64,000 nucleotides of DNA from Arthrobacter burdickii (GCF_030433645.1 NZ_JAROCG010000002.1:744001-808000), one strand, 5' to 3'. Positions 9,559 through 18,832 are shown, numbered from the stretch's first letter. The notes: generated by a model not told the origin, from the letters alone. Translations and numbers: made by a program.

Positions 9559-10326
9559 ATGACTGAACTACTGCCCGTGGCCGTACTGGGCGCCAGGGGG
9601 CGCATGGGATCCGAGGCCGTCCGGGCCGTCGACGCAGCCGCCGACCTCGACCTCGTGGCGGCGCTCGGCAGCAGCGACCCGCTCGAGACCCTCGTGTCCG
9701 CCGGGGCCCGCGTGGTCGTGGACCTGACCGTCCCGGACGCCACCTTCGACAACGTGGCCTTCGCTGTCGAGCACGGCATGCATGCCGTCGTCGGCACCAC
9801 CGGCTGGACTCCGCAGCGCCTCGACCGGCTGGGGGAACTCCTGGCCGCCAGCCCCGGTACCGGAGTGTTGATCGCCCCCAACTTCGCGCTCGGCTCGGTC
9901 CTCGCCACCGCCTTCGCCGCCAGCGCGGCACGCTACTTCGAATCGGTCGAGATCATCGAACTGCACCACCCGGACAAGGTGGACGCGCCGTCCGGCACCG
10001 CCGTCCGGACCGCCCAGCTCGTCTCCGCCGCCCGCGCCGCGGCCGGCGTCGCCGAGGCGCCCGACGCGACCCGGGACCAGCTCGACGGCGCCAGGGGTGC
10101 GAGCGTCGACGGCGTCCCCGTCCACTCGGTGCGCCTCCGCGGGCTCACGGCCCACCAGGAGGTCCTGCTCGGGAGCCCGGGGGAGCAGCTCACCATCCGG
10201 CACGACTCCTTCGACCGGGCCTCCTTCATGCCCGGCGTACTCCTCGGGATCCGTTCGGTGGCCCGGTATCCCGGCCTGACGGTGGGACTGGACGGCTACC
10301 TGGACCTGCCGGGAACCGGCCGATGA
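9559..10326 (+). CDS. dapB: 4-hydroxy-tetrahydrodipicolinate reductase DapB
   Basis: NAD(P)H-dependent reductase of the lysine/diaminopimelate pathway, 255 residues. The Rossmann motif VLGARGRMGSEAV is at the N-terminus. The central GTTGWT loop and the substrate-binding ELHHPDKVDAPSGTA segment with the catalytic His-His and Lys are intact. ATG 9559 is the first start after the moaE stop. The stop overlaps the next gene's ATG (ATGA). dapA, the preceding enzyme, is 1.8 kb downstream and dapF is at 25.3 kb. Confidence 0.97.
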   Translation: MTELLPVAVLGARGRMGSEAVRAVDAAADLDLVAALGSSDPLETLVSAGARVVVDLTVPDATFDNVAFAVEHGMHAVVGTTGWTPQRLDRLGELLAASPGTGVLIAPNFALGSVLATAFAASAARYFESVEIIELHHPDKVDAPSGTAVRTAQLVSAARAAAGVAEAPDATRDQLDGARGASVDGVPVHSVRLRGLTAHQEVLLGSPGEQLTIRHDSFDRASFMPGVLLGIRSVARYPGLTVGLDGYLDLPGTGR

Positions 10327-10811
10327 GGACGGCGGCCGGGTTCTACCGGCAGCACAAGGTCAAGCTCGGCGTCCTGCTCGTCACGGCGCTCCTGGTCTTC
10401 TGGCTCGTCGTGTCCTTCCAGCGCAGTTTTCTGCTCCTCGGTGCGCCAGAACCGGTGGCCAAGGCGATCGGGGTCGGATACCTGCTCCTGCCGTGCATCG
10501 GGGCCTGGGCGCTCATCCGCGAACTCCTCTTCGGAGCGCAGACGCAGCGGATGGCCCGGCAGCTGGAGAGCGAGGGCGGGCTGCCCGTCGACGACCTGCC
10601 GAGGACACCCTCGGGCCGAATCGTGCGGTCCGCGGCGGATGAAGCCTTCCCCGCGTACCAGGCCGAGACGGAGGCCGACCCCGACAACTGGCGCAGCTGG
10701 TTCCGGCTCTCGTACGCCTACGACGCCGCCGGCGACCGCAAGCGTGCCCGGCGGGCGATGCGCGATGCCGGGAAGCTGTACCGGCAGGGTCCCGCGGGCA
10801 CGTCCCGCTGA
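10323..10811 (+). CDS. Two-span membrane protein with TPR-like tail
   Basis: 162 residues, function not recognised. Two hydrophobic helices lie at about residues 15-35 and 47-68, followed by a cytoplasmic-looking charged region. The C-terminal 45 residues (EADPDNWRSWFRLSYAYDAA and onward, with alternating Trp, Ala, Tyr) resemble a single tetratricopeptide repeat. The start is translationally coupled to dapB by ATGA. Actinobacterial dapB genes are often followed by small membrane proteins like this, but I know of no function. It ends 25 bases before the convergent acyltransferase-like gene. Confidence 0.75.
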   Translation: MRTAAGFYRQHKVKLGVLLVTALLVFWLVVSFQRSFLLLGAPEPVAKAIGVGYLLLPCIGAWALIRELLFGAQTQRMARQLESEGGLPVDDLPRTPSGRIVRSAADEAFPAYQAETEADPDNWRSWFRLSYAYDAAGDRKRARRAMRDAGKLYRQGPAGTSR

Positions 10812-10836
10812 GCGTCCCCCGGGCACGCGACCCGGG

Positions 10837-12015
10837 TCAGCGCCGCACGTCGGTGTGGCCGTCGCGGGCCGCCGTGGCGGCGCCGGAGGCGATCAGCTCG
10901 AGCGGACCGCGCGACCCCACGCGCTGGAACAGGATGCCGATCGCCACCGCTCCCACCACCTGCAGCCAGAAGAGCTGTAGCGGCTCGGGCAGGGGGTCCA
11001 GTTGGTCCGCCCAGCTCATGACGCAGACGTGCAGGCTGTAGAGCGTCAGGGTCATGGCCCCGGGGGCCGACAGGGGCAGCAGGGCCGCGGGGAACCGCCG
11101 TGTCAGCAGCAGGCACAGGCCGACGACGGCTGCCGCGGAACCGGCCACGTGCACCAGATCGAGGGTGGTTCCGGAGTGGGGGGCACTGACGGCCAGCCAC
11201 CACCAGGACCCCGACTGGTCGACGCCCGCCAGTCCGACGTCGAGCATGGCCTCCAGCGGATAGCGGCTCCCGTCGGGTGTCTGCAGGAGCGCGGCGAGGC
11301 CTCCGCCGGGCCCGAGGAGCTGAGCGCTGAGGAGCTTGGCCCCGATCGCCGCGGCGGCCCCCGCCCCCAGGAGTGCCAGCTGCGTGCCGAGGCGCGAGAG
11401 GTCGAGCCGGCCGATTACCATCCCCACCAGGAGGAAGCCGAGCCACTGCAGCACCGGGTAGTAGCCGGTCAGGAAGACGTCCGCGGCGAGCGTCCCCGGC
11501 TCGAGGAAGTGCTCGAAGATCGGATTCGCTCCGAGCGACGGCGGGTCCACGGTCGCAGCCACGACCGGGCGCAGCAGGTAGGCCGCGACGGGAGCCAGCA
11601 GCAGCCAGCCCGCCGCCCAGGCCGCGAGCGCCCGGACCCTGAGCCCGGTGAACGGCAGCGCCACCAGGAACAGCACGCCGTAGTGGAAGAGGATGATGGC
11701 GATGTTCGTCTCGACGCCGCCGAGGACGAGCCCGATCAGTGCGATGACCAGCGCACGGACCGCGATGCCGCGGCGGTCCGCGGACAGCGTCCGGTCCCGG
11801 TGCTGGGCATGTCCGCCCGTCAGCAGCGCGAGGCCGATGCCGGCGACCACGGCGAACAGGCCCGACGCGCGGCCGGAGAAGAGCAGGGCCGTCCAGGTGG
11901 CCTCGGTGGTGCCCGGGGTGTAGAGCGGGAGGACGTGCGTGCTCATCATCCCGAAGAGCGCCACGCCACGGGCCGCGTCGATCCCGGTCAACCGTCGGGA
12001 GGGCTTGGTGTGCAT
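10837..12015 (-). CDS. Multi-span membrane protein, DUF1624/DUF418 (YeiB-like) acyltransferase-related
   Basis: 392 residues from ATG 12015, chosen because RLTGIDAARGVALFGMMSTH, the family opening, follows within ten residues; an upstream frame extension has no family similarity. About ten hydrophobic helices fill the protein. The C-terminal part has GAMTLTLYSLHVCVMSW, typical of DUF418. Relatives include heparan-alpha-glucosaminide acetyltransferase-like and YeiB-like proteins; the acyl donor and acceptor are unknown. It is a lone leftward gene between dapB's partner and dapA. Confidence 0.85.
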   Translation of the reverse strand: MHTKPSRRLTGIDAARGVALFGMMSTHVLPLYTPGTTEATWTALLFSGRASGLFAVVAGIGLALLTGGHAQHRDRTLSADRRGIAVRALVIALIGLVLGGVETNIAIILFHYGVLFLVALPFTGLRVRALAAWAAGWLLLAPVAAYLLRPVVAATVDPPSLGANPIFEHFLEPGTLAADVFLTGYYPVLQWLGFLLVGMVIGRLDLSRLGTQLALLGAGAAAAIGAKLLSAQLLGPGGGLAALLQTPDGSRYPLEAMLDVGLAGVDQSGSWWWLAVSAPHSGTTLDLVHVAGSAAAVVGLCLLLTRRFPAALLPLSAPGAMTLTLYSLHVCVMSWADQLDPLPEPLQLFWLQVVGAVAIGILFQRVGSRGPLELIASGAATAARDGHTDVRR

Positions 12016-12091
12016 CCGGTCATCGTCCCACAGGCACCTTTGCCGCTCCTGTGGAACCGCACGCGCCGGTCCCACCGGGCACTGCCCGACC

Positions 12092-12107
12092 GGGTAACGT
12101 TTTACCC
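12092..12107 (+). promoter_or_regulatory. Palindrome covering the dapA -10-like hexamer
   Basis: GGGTAA-CGTT-TTACCC ends directly at the dapA ATG. It contains TAACGT (12095-12100), a -10-like hexamer 7 bases before the ATG. The symmetry could be an operator or the stem of a start-site hairpin. Confidence 0.4.
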
Positions 12108-13046
12108 ATGGTTGAAACCCCCTCGCGCACTCTCCCGTTCGGCTCGCTCGTGACCGCCATGGTCACCCCGTTCACCGCCGACGGTTCCGTGGACTTCGAT
12201 GCCACCGCCGCCCTCGCCGCACGGCTCGTCGACGACGGCTGCGACGGCCTGGTCGTCTCGGGCACCACGGGGGAGACCTCCACGCTGGAGGATTCCGAGA
12301 AGGAGGACCTCTACCGCGTGGTCGCGGAGACCGTGGGGGACAGGGCCCGCGTCATCGCCGGCACGGGGACGAACCACACCTCGCACTCCGTGGAGATGGC
12401 ACGGCGCGCCGAGCGGGCCGGCGCCCACGCGCAGCTCGTTGTGACGCCGTATTACAACAAGCCGACCCAGGCGGGTGTGCTCGCCCACTTCTCCGCGGTC
12501 GCCGAGGCCAGCGACCTGCCGATCATGGTCTACGACATCCCCGGCCGGTCCGCGATCCCCATCACCACCGAGACCATGTTCCGCCTCGCCGAACACCCCC
12601 GCATCCTGGCCCTCAAGGATGCGAAGGCCGACTTCGCAGCCGTCACCCGGGTCCTCGCGGGCACCGACCTCGACGTCTACTCGGGCGACGACGGGCTCAC
12701 GCTGCCCTGGATGGCAGCTGGGGCCGTCGGCGTCGTCAGCGTGAGCGCCCACGTCGCGACCGCCGCGTTCCGCCGTCTGGTGGACGCCGCCGCGGCGGGG
12801 GACTTCGACGAGGCACGGCGCATCCACTTCGACCTCGACCCGGTGATCCGGGCCGTCATGACGCACCTCCCCGGCGCCGTGTCCGCCAAGCACATCCTGC
12901 ACCTCCAGGGCGCCATCCCGAACGCCGTCGTGCGCCTGCCCCTCGTGGAGCCCGACGAGGGCGAACTGGCCCCCGTCCTCGCCGACCTGGCCGAGGCCGG
13001 CTGGGACCTCGACGCGCTCGGCGGCCGCGAGGGCGTCCGGGCATGA
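12108..13046 (+). CDS. dapA: 4-hydroxy-tetrahydrodipicolinate synthase DapA
   Basis: Condenses pyruvate with aspartate semialdehyde at the branch point to diaminopimelate and lysine. It has 312 residues. Motifs are the GTTGET substrate loop, the Tyr-containing VYDIPGRSAIP segment and the Schiff-base lysine in LALKDAKADF. ATG 12108 gives the family N-terminus (LPFGSLVTAMVTPF); an upstream in-frame ATG at 12051 is not conserved. Its stop overlaps the RNase J start (ATGA), a pairing seen in many actinobacteria. Confidence 0.97.
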   Translation: MVETPSRTLPFGSLVTAMVTPFTADGSVDFDATAALAARLVDDGCDGLVVSGTTGETSTLEDSEKEDLYRVVAETVGDRARVIAGTGTNHTSHSVEMARRAERAGAHAQLVVTPYYNKPTQAGVLAHFSAVAEASDLPIMVYDIPGRSAIPITTETMFRLAEHPRILALKDAKADFAAVTRVLAGTDLDVYSGDDGLTLPWMAAGAVGVVSVSAHVATAAFRRLVDAAAAGDFDEARRIHFDLDPVIRAVMTHLPGAVSAKHILHLQGAIPNAVVRLPLVEPDEGELAPVLADLAEAGWDLDALGGREGVRA

Positions 13047-14743
13047 GCGACGCGGCCGGCGTCGGACCGGCACTCCGGGCCCTGCCGCCGGCCCTCGAGC
13101 CGGGAACCCTGCGCATCGTGCCGCTCGGCGGACTCGGGGAGATCGGCCGCAACATGGCGGTCTTCGAGATCTCCGGCAAGCTGCTCATCGTCGACTGCGG
13201 CGTCCTGTTCCCCGAGGAGACCCAGCCCGGCGTGGACCTGATCCTGCCCGACTTCTCCTACATCGAGGACAGGCTCGACGACGTCGTCGGGCTGGTCCTC
13301 ACGCACGGCCACGAGGACCACATCGGGGCGGTGCCGTACCTGCTGCGCCTCAAGGGCGACATCCCCATCATCGGATCCCAGCTGACGCTCGCGCTCATCG
13401 AGGCGAAGCTGCAGGAGCACCGCATCCGCCCGTACACCCTCACGGTGTCCGAGGGGCAGATCGAGCAGTTCGGGCCCTTCGAGTGCGAATTCGTCGCGGT
13501 CAACCACTCCATCCCCGATGCCCTCGCGGTGTTCATCCGCACCGAGGCGGGCAACGTCCTGCACACGGGCGACTTCAAAATGGACCAGGTCCCGCTCGAC
13601 GGGCGCATCACCGACCTGCGCGCCTTCGCCCGCCTCGGCGAGGAGGGCGTCGACCTGTTTATGGTGGACTCGACCAACGCCGACGTCCCGGGATTCACCA
13701 CGTCGGAGCGCGAGATCGGCCCGGTCCTCGAGAACCTGTTCGGGCAGGTCCGCAAGCGCATCATCGTGGCGTCCTTCTCCTCCCACGTGCACCGCGTGCA
13801 GCAGGTGCTCGACGCCGCGCACGCCCACGGGCGCTTCGTCTGCTTCGCCGGGCGGTCCATGGTGCGCAACATGGCGATCGCGGCCCGGCTCGGCTACCTG
13901 AAGGTGCCCGACGGCATCCTCGTGGACATCAAGAACGTGGACGACCTGCCCGACGAGCGCGTGGTCCTCATGTCGACCGGCTCGCAGGGCGAGCCCATGG
14001 CGGCACTGTCCCGCATGGCCAACGGCGACCACCGCATCACCGTGGGCAAGGGCGACACCGTGATCCTCGCGTCGTCGCTCATCCCCGGCAACGAGAACGC
14101 CGTCTTCCGGGTCATCAACGGGCTCCTGAAGCTCGGCGCCGACGTGATCCACAAGGGCAACGCGAAGGTGCACGTGTCCGGCCACGCCGCGGCCGGCGAG
14201 CTCCTCTACTGCTACAACATCCTGAAGCCGAAGAACGTCATGCCGGTGCACGGCGAGACGCGGCACCTCATTGCCAACGGCAGGCTGGCGCAGCAGACGG
14301 GCGTCCCGGCGTCGAACGTGCTGCTCACCGACGACGGCTCGGTCATCGACCTCGTGGACGGCAGGGCCCGCGTGGTGGGCGCCGTCGAGTGCGGGTACGT
14401 GTACGTGGACGGATCGAGCGTCGGCGAGATCACGGACGCGGACCTCAAGGACCGCCGGATCCTCGGGGAGGAGGGTTTCATCTCGATCATCACCGTCGTC
14501 AACCGCACCACCGGGAAGATCGTGTCCGGGCCGGACATCCACGCGCGCGGTTTCGCGGAGGACGACTCCGTGTTCGACGAGATCAAGCCGAAGATCAACG
14601 AGGCCCTCGAAGAAGCCGTCATGAACAACCAGGACCACACCACCTACCAGCTGCAGCAGGTGGTGCGCCGCGTCGTCGGCACCTGGGTCAACCGGCGCCA
14701 CCGCCGGCGCCCGATGATCATCCCCGTCGTCCTCGAGGCCTGA
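13043..14743 (+). CDS. rnj: Ribonuclease J
   Basis: Metallo-beta-lactamase/beta-CASP RNase with endo- and 5'-3' exonuclease activity in mRNA and rRNA processing. The 566-residue protein has HGHEDHIGAVPY (the HxHxDH metal site), HTGDFKMD, the beta-CASP segment with STGSQGEPMAAL, the late histidine motif (VHVSGHAAAGELL, MPVHGETRHL) and a C-terminal RNase J domain. Its length is normal. It is translationally coupled to dapA. The same window also encodes PNPase, another RNA decay enzyme. Confidence 0.96.
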   Translation: MSDAAGVGPALRALPPALEPGTLRIVPLGGLGEIGRNMAVFEISGKLLIVDCGVLFPEETQPGVDLILPDFSYIEDRLDDVVGLVLTHGHEDHIGAVPYLLRLKGDIPIIGSQLTLALIEAKLQEHRIRPYTLTVSEGQIEQFGPFECEFVAVNHSIPDALAVFIRTEAGNVLHTGDFKMDQVPLDGRITDLRAFARLGEEGVDLFMVDSTNADVPGFTTSEREIGPVLENLFGQVRKRIIVASFSSHVHRVQQVLDAAHAHGRFVCFAGRSMVRNMAIAARLGYLKVPDGILVDIKNVDDLPDERVVLMSTGSQGEPMAALSRMANGDHRITVGKGDTVILASSLIPGNENAVFRVINGLLKLGADVIHKGNAKVHVSGHAAAGELLYCYNILKPKNVMPVHGETRHLIANGRLAQQTGVPASNVLLTDDGSVIDLVDGRARVVGAVECGYVYVDGSSVGEITDADLKDRRILGEEGFISIITVVNRTTGKIVSGPDIHARGFAEDDSVFDEIKPKINEALEEAVMNNQDHTTYQLQQVVRRVVGTWVNRRHRRRPMIIPVVLEA

Positions 14744-14841
14744 CCTGCCCTTCCGCGCCGTCGTCGGGCCCGGCGGGCCACGCCTGCCCCTGACGGGCCC
14801 TGCAGCGCGCGGGAATTCGAGGTTTGGGGGGCTTCGTCGGG

Positions 14842-14847
14842 TACCGT
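14842..14847 (+). promoter_or_regulatory. -10-like hexamer for ftsK
   Basis: TACCGT lies 7 bases before the ftsK ATG at 14855, in the same arrangement as at dapA, dapB and pgsA. Confidence 0.35.
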
Positions 14848-14854
14848 GAGGACC

Positions 14855-17734
14855 ATGGCCACTCGAACGTCCCCTGCCCCGCGGGGCCAGCACCAGACCC
14901 GCAGCAAGGGATCGACCGCCGCTGCAGGACCCTCCCGGAGCAAGGCCCCGGCGAAGGGGACGGCGCGGACCGCGGCGAAGACCCGCCCGGTCCCCACCCC
15001 GCCGGAACCGGAGCAGGAGGACCGCCCGGCCCTTCCGCTGAGGGCCATCCGGGCCGTCTGGATGGGCATGGCGCACGTCGTCGGTTCCGGCGTCCGCACC
15101 TTCGGGCACGACGTCAACCCGGAGCGCGAGCTCCGCCGGGACGGTTCCGGCTTCTTCCTCCTCCTGGTCGCCCTGGCCGTCGCGGCCGTCGAGTGGTGGG
15201 CGCTGACCGGCATCGCCGCCGACATCGTCCACGCCGCCGCCGGCGGGACCTTCGGCTGGATGGCGCTGCTCGTCCCCTTCCTGCTCGGTATCGGCGCCGT
15301 CCGGCTGTTCCGCTACCCGGAGCGCCACCGGGCCAACAACCGGATCGCCATCGGGCAGCTCGTGATCCTCTTCGCCGGCTCCGGCATCGCACACCTCGTG
15401 GGCGGCCGGCCGGGCCTCGCGGACGGGCTGGACGCGCTGTGGCGCGCCGGCGGCGTCGCGGGCTTCCTCGTGGCCGGTCCGCTCAGCAGCGTCCTCACGG
15501 CCTGGCCGGTCGGGGTCCTGCTGGCGACGGCGATCTTCCTCGGACTCCTGATCGTCACGGCCACGCCCTTCCGCCACATCCCGGGCCGTCTCCGCACCCT
15601 CTACGAGCACCTCATGGGCCAGGACCCCGACGGTGCCGGGCACCGTCGTGACGACGGCCACGACCAGAGCTACCTCTACGAGACGCACGGCGCCACCGCC
15701 AAGCCCGAACCGAAGAAGCGCAAGCGCCTCTTCGGCAAGGACAAGCAGGACGCCCCCTTCGACGCCGAGCAGGACGCCGGTCACGACGCCGATTGGGACG
15801 GCTATGTCGGCGACGAGGCGTTCGAGCGCGCCGTCATCGAGGACGAGGAACGCCGCGCCCGCGAGGCGGAGGCGGCGGTCCCCCCGGGCGTCCGTCGACC
15901 CACCAAGCAGGAGCTCGCCGCCGAGGAGCTCAAGCGGTCACAGGCTGCCCGCCCGCCCGTGCCCGAGGCGCCGGAGCGTGCTCCGGAGGGCGCCACCGAG
16001 GCCATCGACGTCGTTCCCGCCGCGAAGGCGCTGATCGTCCCCTCCACGCCCGTGCAGCCGCAGGTGCCGCCCACGCCGATCCCGCAGCGCACGGAGCAGC
16101 TGCAGCTCGCCGGCGACGTCGCCTACACGCTGCCGCCGTCGGACTACCTGCCCGCCGGCACGCCGCCGAAGGAGCGGTCGGAGGCCAACGACGCCGTCGT
16201 GGCCGCGCTGACGCACACGCTCGACCAGTTCAACGTCGACGCCAAGGTCACCGGGTTCTCCCGCGGCCCCACGGTGACGCGCTACGAGATCGAGCTGGCT
16301 CCCGGCACGAAGGTGGAGCGGGTCACCGCCCTGTCGAAGAACATCTCCTACGCCGTGGCGAGCTCGGACGTGCGCATCCTGTCGCCCATCCCGGGCAAGT
16401 CGGCCATCGGCATCGAGATCCCCAACACGGACCGCGAGACCGTCTCCCTCGGGGACGTGCTGCGCTCCGGCAACGCCCGCAAGACGGACCACCCGATGGT
16501 GATGGGCGTGGGCAAGGACGTCGAGGGCGGGTTCGTCGTCGCCAACCTCGCCAAGATGCCGCACCTGCTCGTCGCGGGTGCCACGGGCGCCGGCAAGTCC
16601 TCCTTCGTGAACTCGATGATCACGTCCATCCTCATGCGCTCCACACCCGACGAGGTGCGCATGGTCATGGTGGACCCCAAGCGCGTGGAACTCACCGCGT
16701 ACGAGGGCGTCCCGCACCTCATCACGCCGATCATCACGAACCCCAAGAAGGCCGCGGAGGCGCTGCAGTGGGTCGTCCGCGAGATGGACACGCGCTACGA
16801 CGACCTCGCGAACTACGGGTACAAGCACATCGACGACTTCAACAAGGCCGTCCGCAACGGCAAGGTCGTCCCGCCCGAGGGGTCCAAGCGGGTCGTGCGG
16901 CCCTACCCCTACCTGCTGGTCATCGTGGACGAGCTCGCCGACCTGATGATGGTCGCGCCGCGCGACGTCGAGGATTCCATCGTGAGGATCACGCAGCTCG
17001 CACGTGCCGCCGGCATCCACCTGGTGCTCGCGACGCAGCGGCCGTCGGTCGACGTCGTCACCGGCCTGATCAAGGCGAACGTCCCGTCGCGCATGGCGTT
17101 CGCGACGTCGTCCGTCACGGACTCCCGGGTGGTCCTCGACCAGCCGGGGGCGGAGAAGCTGATCGGCCAGGGCGACGCCCTCTTCCTGCCGATGGGTGCC
17201 TCGAAGCCCATGCGCGTCCAGGGTGCCTGGGTCACGGAGTCCGAGATCCACCGCGTCGTCGAACACGTGAAGGGCCAGCTGCAGGCCGTGTACCGCGAGG
17301 ACGTCGCGGTCGATGCGCCGAAGAAGCAGATCGACGACGACATCGGAGACGACCTCGACGTCCTGCTGCAGGCGACGGAACTCGTGGTCACCACCCAGTT
17401 CGGGTCCACCTCGATGCTCCAGCGCAAGCTCAGGGTCGGCTTCGCCAAGGCCGGACGGCTCATGGACCTCCTCGAGTCACGCGGCGTCGTCGGTCCCTCG
17501 GAGGGATCGAAGGCCCGCGACGTGCTCGTCAAGCCCGACGACCTCGCACCGGTCCTCGCGGCCATGCGCGGCGACGAGGCTCCGGCCGCGCCCCGTGCAG
17601 CCTCCGAACCGATCGACCTCGTCGCCGACGACCTCGCCTCCCGGGCGCAGGCCGTGGACTACTACGACGGCGCAGACAGATCGGACGGCGGCGATGACGG
17701 TGACAACGACGCGTGGAACCTCACAGGCAGGTAG
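14855..17734 (+). CDS. ftsK: DNA translocase FtsK/SpoIIIE
   Basis: Pumps chromosome DNA through the division septum and coordinates dimer resolution. It has 959 residues from ATG 14855, which is preferred to the in-frame GTG at 14846. Four membrane spans lie at about residues 95-240. A long acidic, Pro/Ala-rich linker follows, then the alpha/beta motor with Walker A GATGAGKSS near residue 575 and Walker B LLVIVDELADL near 690. A gamma winged-helix domain (LQRKLRVGFAKAGRLMDLLE) is close to the C-terminus. pgsA begins 10 bases later. Confidence 0.96.
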   Translation: MATRTSPAPRGQHQTRSKGSTAAAGPSRSKAPAKGTARTAAKTRPVPTPPEPEQEDRPALPLRAIRAVWMGMAHVVGSGVRTFGHDVNPERELRRDGSGFFLLLVALAVAAVEWWALTGIAADIVHAAAGGTFGWMALLVPFLLGIGAVRLFRYPERHRANNRIAIGQLVILFAGSGIAHLVGGRPGLADGLDALWRAGGVAGFLVAGPLSSVLTAWPVGVLLATAIFLGLLIVTATPFRHIPGRLRTLYEHLMGQDPDGAGHRRDDGHDQSYLYETHGATAKPEPKKRKRLFGKDKQDAPFDAEQDAGHDADWDGYVGDEAFERAVIEDEERRAREAEAAVPPGVRRPTKQELAAEELKRSQAARPPVPEAPERAPEGATEAIDVVPAAKALIVPSTPVQPQVPPTPIPQRTEQLQLAGDVAYTLPPSDYLPAGTPPKERSEANDAVVAALTHTLDQFNVDAKVTGFSRGPTVTRYEIELAPGTKVERVTALSKNISYAVASSDVRILSPIPGKSAIGIEIPNTDRETVSLGDVLRSGNARKTDHPMVMGVGKDVEGGFVVANLAKMPHLLVAGATGAGKSSFVNSMITSILMRSTPDEVRMVMVDPKRVELTAYEGVPHLITPIITNPKKAAEALQWVVREMDTRYDDLANYGYKHIDDFNKAVRNGKVVPPEGSKRVVRPYPYLLVIVDELADLMMVAPRDVEDSIVRITQLARAAGIHLVLATQRPSVDVVTGLIKANVPSRMAFATSSVTDSRVVLDQPGAEKLIGQGDALFLPMGASKPMRVQGAWVTESEIHRVVEHVKGQLQAVYREDVAVDAPKKQIDDDIGDDLDVLLQATELVVTTQFGSTSMLQRKLRVGFAKAGRLMDLLESRGVVGPSEGSKARDVLVKPDDLAPVLAAMRGDEAPAAPRAASEPIDLVADDLASRAQAVDYYDGADRSDGGDDGDNDAWNLTGR

Positions 17735-17737
17735 CCT
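17732..17737 (+). promoter_or_regulatory. -10-like hexamer for a leaderless pgsA transcript
   Basis: TAGCCT overlaps the ftsK stop and lies 6 bases before the pgsA GTG, with no ribosome site between. Confidence 0.4.
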
Positions 17738-17743
17738 GACATC

Positions 17744-18331
17744 GTGAGTACCTCCCCGAGCCCGGCGGTGCCGGTCCTGAACATCGCGAACGTCCTCACC
17801 GTCGTGCGCATCCTGCTGGTCCCGTTCTTCATCTGGTTCCTCCTGCTCGACGACGGGCGGGCCGGGCTGTTCCGCTGGCTCGCTGTCGGCACCTTCGTCG
17901 TGGCCATCTACACCGACAAGCTCGACGGCGACCTGGCGCGCAGCAGGGGCCTCATCACGGACTTCGGCAAGATCGCCGACCCGATCGCCGACAAGCTGCT
18001 CATCGGATCCGCCCTGGTGCTCCTGTCGATCCTGGGTGAGCTGTGGTGGTGGGTCACCGTCGTCATCCTCGTCCGTGAGCTCGGCATCACGGTGCTGCGC
18101 TTCGCGGTCATCCGGTACGGCGTCATGCCGGCCTCCCGTGGCGGCAAGCTCAAGACCGTCGTTCAGACAGCTGCCATCCTGCTGTTCCTCATCCCGCTGC
18201 AGGCCATCGCGGGCGCCTGGGCCTGGTGGCTCGCCGCAGCGGTCATGGCCCTGGCGGTCGTCATCACGGTGGTGACGGGCGTCGACTACGTGCTCCAGGC
18301 GATCCGCCTCCGGGCGGCAGGCCGCCGGTGA
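17744..18331 (+). CDS. pgsA: CDP-diacylglycerol--glycerol-3-phosphate 3-phosphatidyltransferase
   Basis: Membrane enzyme that commits CDP-diacylglycerol to phosphatidylglycerol and hence cardiolipin. It has 195 residues with five to six hydrophobic spans. The CDP-alcohol phosphatidyltransferase signature is clear in DKLDGDLARSRGLITDFGKI followed by ADPIADK. The GTG start at 17744 lies 10 bases after ftsK. The stop overlaps the next gene in GTGA. The order ftsK-pgsA-cinA-clgR is a conserved actinobacterial arrangement, and pgsA here may be the homologue often called pgsA3. Confidence 0.94.
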   Translation: MSTSPSPAVPVLNIANVLTVVRILLVPFFIWFLLLDDGRAGLFRWLAVGTFVVAIYTDKLDGDLARSRGLITDFGKIADPIADKLLIGSALVLLSILGELWWWVTVVILVRELGITVLRFAVIRYGVMPASRGGKLKTVVQTAAILLFLIPLQAIAGAWAWWLAAAVMALAVVITVVTGVDYVLQAIRLRAAGRR

Positions 18332-18825
18332 ATGGCGCCGGTGCCGCGTCCGAGGTCGTCGCACTGGCCACGCACCTGGGCGTCACCGTGGCGACCGCCG
18401 AGTCCCTGACGGCCGGCCTCGTGGCTTCCTCGATCGCCGGGGTGCCCGGCGCCTCGGCCGTCCTCCAGGGAGGTCTGGTCGCCTATCAGCTGGAGGTCAA
18501 GCAGAAACTCCTGGGCGTCGACGCCGACCTCCTCGCGGCGGCGGGCGCCGTGGATCCGCGGGTCGCTGCCGCGATGGCCGACGGCGCGCGGGCCGCGTTC
18601 TCCGCCGATATCGGCCTCGCGACGACCGGCGTCGCGGGTCCCGCGGCCCATGGGGGCAAGCCCGTGGGCACCGTTTTCACGGCGATTTCGTCCTCCGCGG
18701 GCACGGAGACCTTCGAACACCACTTCCCCGGCGACCGCGACAGCATCCGGGCGGCCTCCTGCGACGCGGTGCTGACCGAGCTTCTCGGGACTTTGTCCAA
18801 GGGAACAAACAGTGGCCGGGGGTAG
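18328..18825 (+). CDS. CinA C-terminal domain protein (nicotinamide-nucleotide amidohydrolase type)
   Basis: 165 residues from GTG 18328, coupled to pgsA by GTGA. It contains only the CinA C-terminal (PncC-like) domain, with TVATAESLTAGLVASSIAG at the N-terminus and TTGVAGPAAHGGKPVGTVF near residue 100. In other bacteria this domain deamidates nicotinamide mononucleotide. The N-terminal MoCF half of full-length CinA is absent, as is usual for actinobacterial stand-alone copies. It is followed by a 217-base gap before clgR. Confidence 0.9.
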   Translation: MNGAGAASEVVALATHLGVTVATAESLTAGLVASSIAGVPGASAVLQGGLVAYQLEVKQKLLGVDADLLAAAGAVDPRVAAAMADGARAAFSADIGLATTGVAGPAAHGGKPVGTVFTAISSSAGTETFEHHFPGDRDSIRAASCDAVLTELLGTLSKGTNSGRG

Positions 18826-18826
18826 T

Positions 18827-18832
18827 TATAAA
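18827..18832 (+). promoter_or_regulatory. Possible -10 element upstream of clgR
   Basis: TATAAA lies just after the cinA stop, in an otherwise GC-rich gap. No good -35 is seen at 17 bases. If used, the clgR leader would be about 200 bases and include the alternative upstream start at 18950. Confidence 0.35.

Noticed and set aside
12677-15784. Very long open frames on the opposite strand of dapA/rnj/ftsK, and similar ones at 5824-8169, 20598-24182 and 49705-52551
   Set aside because: They lie antisense to well-supported genes, have Arg/Gly/His/Asp-rich low-complexity translations without domains, and are expected in about 70% GC DNA.
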